Origin: Antonospora locustae
Lineage: Eukaryota > Microsporidia
Length of the DNA stretch: 64,000 nucleotides
Assembly: GCA_007674295.1 (NCBI GenBank)
Contig: CM017452.1
Location: 62,001 to 126,000, forward strand
Direction: 5' to 3'
Part shown: positions 63,035 to 64,000 of the stretch, piece after piece
Layout: each line of letters begins with the position of its first letter
Position numbering within the stretch: position 1 is the stretch's first letter
Translations under genes and position numbers: made by a program
The notes under the pieces: generated by a model
Told to the model about the DNA's origin: nothing
What the model saw: only the letters and a program-made list of their open reading frames with translations
The model's database searches: none

Positions 63035-63433
63035 ATGGAGCCGTATCTAAGAGTTCCCCGACAGAGGAAGACAAAGCACAAATTCAACAGATTTCACTCA
63101 GACAGGTTCAAGCGTGTGAAGAAGTCCTGGAGAAGGCCAAAAGGTATTGACAACCGTGTACGAAGAAAGCTCAGCGGTGCAATAAAGATGCCCAACAAAG
63201 GCTATGGAACAGACAAGCTTGCAAAGCACATGGTCCACGGTGGCTTTCGACTGGTCCAGATACGGAATGTCGGAGACCTTCTTCCCCTTATTTCTCAGAA
63301 CAGATTCTACTGTGCAGAAGTTGCACACTCCGTGGGTGCCAAGAAGAGAATCGAAATCTTCTATAAAGCCATGGAATATGGAATACATCTGACTAACGGC
63401 AAGGCAAGGCTTGTAGAGGAAAATAAGGAATGA
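63035..63433 (+). CDS. RPL32: 60S ribosomal protein eL32
   Basis: This 132-residue large-subunit protein contains KHKFNRFHSDRFKRVKKSWR, RPKGIDNRVRRKLSG, PNKGYGTDKLAKHM and the C-terminal TNGKARL, all eL32 hallmarks. It is complete at both ends. The start is fixed by the AAATTTT-CCCC element directly upstream, the clearest example of the signal in the window. Confidence 0.97.
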   Translation: MEPYLRVPRQRKTKHKFNRFHSDRFKRVKKSWRRPKGIDNRVRRKLSGAIKMPNKGYGTDKLAKHMVHGGFRLVQIRNVGDLLPLISQNRFYCAEVAHSVGAKKRIEIFYKAMEYGIHLTNGKARLVEENKE

Positions 63434-64000
63434 TTTCGACAGTATGAGCAGCATTTTCCAGTCAAAGAATATCCAGTGATTTATAAATAAACGGATGCTA
63501 CTTTGCAATGAGTTACGAGATATCATTTTTTTCTTTTGGGTAGTGCTTGCAATAAGCACTCTTGCAAGTTGTCTGTGTGTATCAAAGTATAGAACACACT
63601 ACATTGCAAGTGCATCAGCATTCTAGCCTCTGTTTCCAGCATGTCCTTTTAAGTATCAAAGGCCATGTCTCTTGTGCTTGAGAAAAGACAAGAGATGTCC
63701 GTGTATTCTACACTCAACTTAACTCTATCTATGAAATACAAAGGCACTTCTATTTAAGTACTGTTGCTTGAACGCCTGTCGGCAGGGGCTAAAAGCCTTT
63801 CGAGTTTACGGCTTTTACACATGACATGTCAAGCATATTGCACCAGAGAGAAATTATGTTTCCAGGCTGTCTTGATTTTCTGAATTCCGTTGTCGCACAT
63901 TTGTGCCTTGCTAAAAGCAAAAGAGCTTGCTGCCAGGCATTTACTATGCGCTTCTGGCTTTTCTTCTATTTGTTTCGGATGCAAACATTGCTATGTTGTA
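63434..64000. other. Right-end intergenic region
   Basis: No credible gene. A 48-codon plus-strand frame starting at ATG 63857 runs off the edge, but it has no start signal and low-complexity Cys/Phe-rich content. A nested inverted repeat lies at 63765-63835. Confidence 0.4.
63765..63835. other. Nested inverted repeat, possible structured RNA
   Basis: TGCTTGA (63765-63771) pairs with TCAAGCA (63829-63835), TGTC (63777-63780) with GACA (63823-63826), and AAAAGCC (63791-63797) with GGCTTTT (63810-63816), all nested. The 71-bp span and 7-bp closing stem resemble tRNA size, but no T-loop TTCRA or anticodon arm of correct size is present on either strand, so it is not a standard tRNA. Confidence 0.35.

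Noticed and set aside
62938..63150. 70-codon plus-strand frame with ATG
   Set aside because: It overlaps the eL32 gene in another frame and contains the eL32 start signal; its sequence is not protein-like.
63857..64000. Plus-strand frame running off the right edge
   Set aside because: Only 48 codons, no start signal, Cys/Phe-rich low-complexity reading; cannot be supported.

Overview
The window looks like one chromosome segment of a microsporidian (intracellular fungal-type parasite). The evidence is intron-poor, very tightly packed genes, shortened versions of conserved eukaryotic proteins (cohesin STAG, CCT-theta, Ufd2, Cdc20, eIF1A, eL32, eL29, eS27, EF-1alpha), a hexokinase with a secretion signal, and a start-codon-proximal signal (AAATTT-like tract, then a CCC/CCCC run, then ATG within a few bases) in front of most genes. 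That signal is described for microsporidia, and I used it to choose start codons. Several open frames extend upstream of the ATG chosen here only because they lack a stop. The genus cannot be fixed from the sequence; a moderate-GC lineage that keeps glycolysis and splicing factors (for example the Antonospora/Paranosema group) would fit, but this is a guess.

Layout. (1) 1-16.5 kb is a gene-dense left arm: a partial, probably frameshifted gene, an amino-acid transporter, a secreted hexokinase, CCT-theta, a STAG/Scc3-type cohesin subunit, a large orphan with a Red1/SYCP2-like layout, an Air1/2-type zinc-knuckle protein, TAF13, a KE-rich repeat membrane protein, eS27, a V-ATPase c'' proteolipid, eL29, an HSP20 protein, a DWNN/RING Mpe1-type protein and several small orphans. 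(2) 16.5-17.7 kb is a boundary with decayed short repeats and a possible gene remnant. (3) About 17.7-43.4 kb is a very AT-rich block (by eye roughly 15-25% GC) with no credible gene. It carries scattered copies of at least one dispersed repeat family, a few GC-richer relic islands and short telomere-like tracts near both margins. (4) 43.4-64 kb is the gene-dense right arm: EF-1alpha directly at the block edge, a KTR mannosyltransferase, a TMEM33/Pom33-like protein, a PI31 C-terminal-type protein, eIF1A, a SMARCD/Rsc6-type protein, a PIG-B-type mannosyltransferase, a tiny secreted peptide, an orphan, Ufd2, Cdc20, a USP-fold pseudoenzyme, an acyltransferase, a repeat-bearing spacer, an 847-residue orphan, a Yju2/CWC16 splicing factor, a Cys-rich secreted peptide, an orphan and eL32.

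Functionally the arms hold housekeeping genes for translation, transcription, chromosome segregation, RNA processing and glycan/GPI synthesis, plus host-interface candidates (secreted hexokinase, KE-rich membrane protein, two tiny secreted peptides). The most striking structure is the 26-kb AT-rich gene desert, a candidate regional centromere or decayed-repeat heterochromatin block. No tRNA, rRNA or CRISPR array was recognised by eye.
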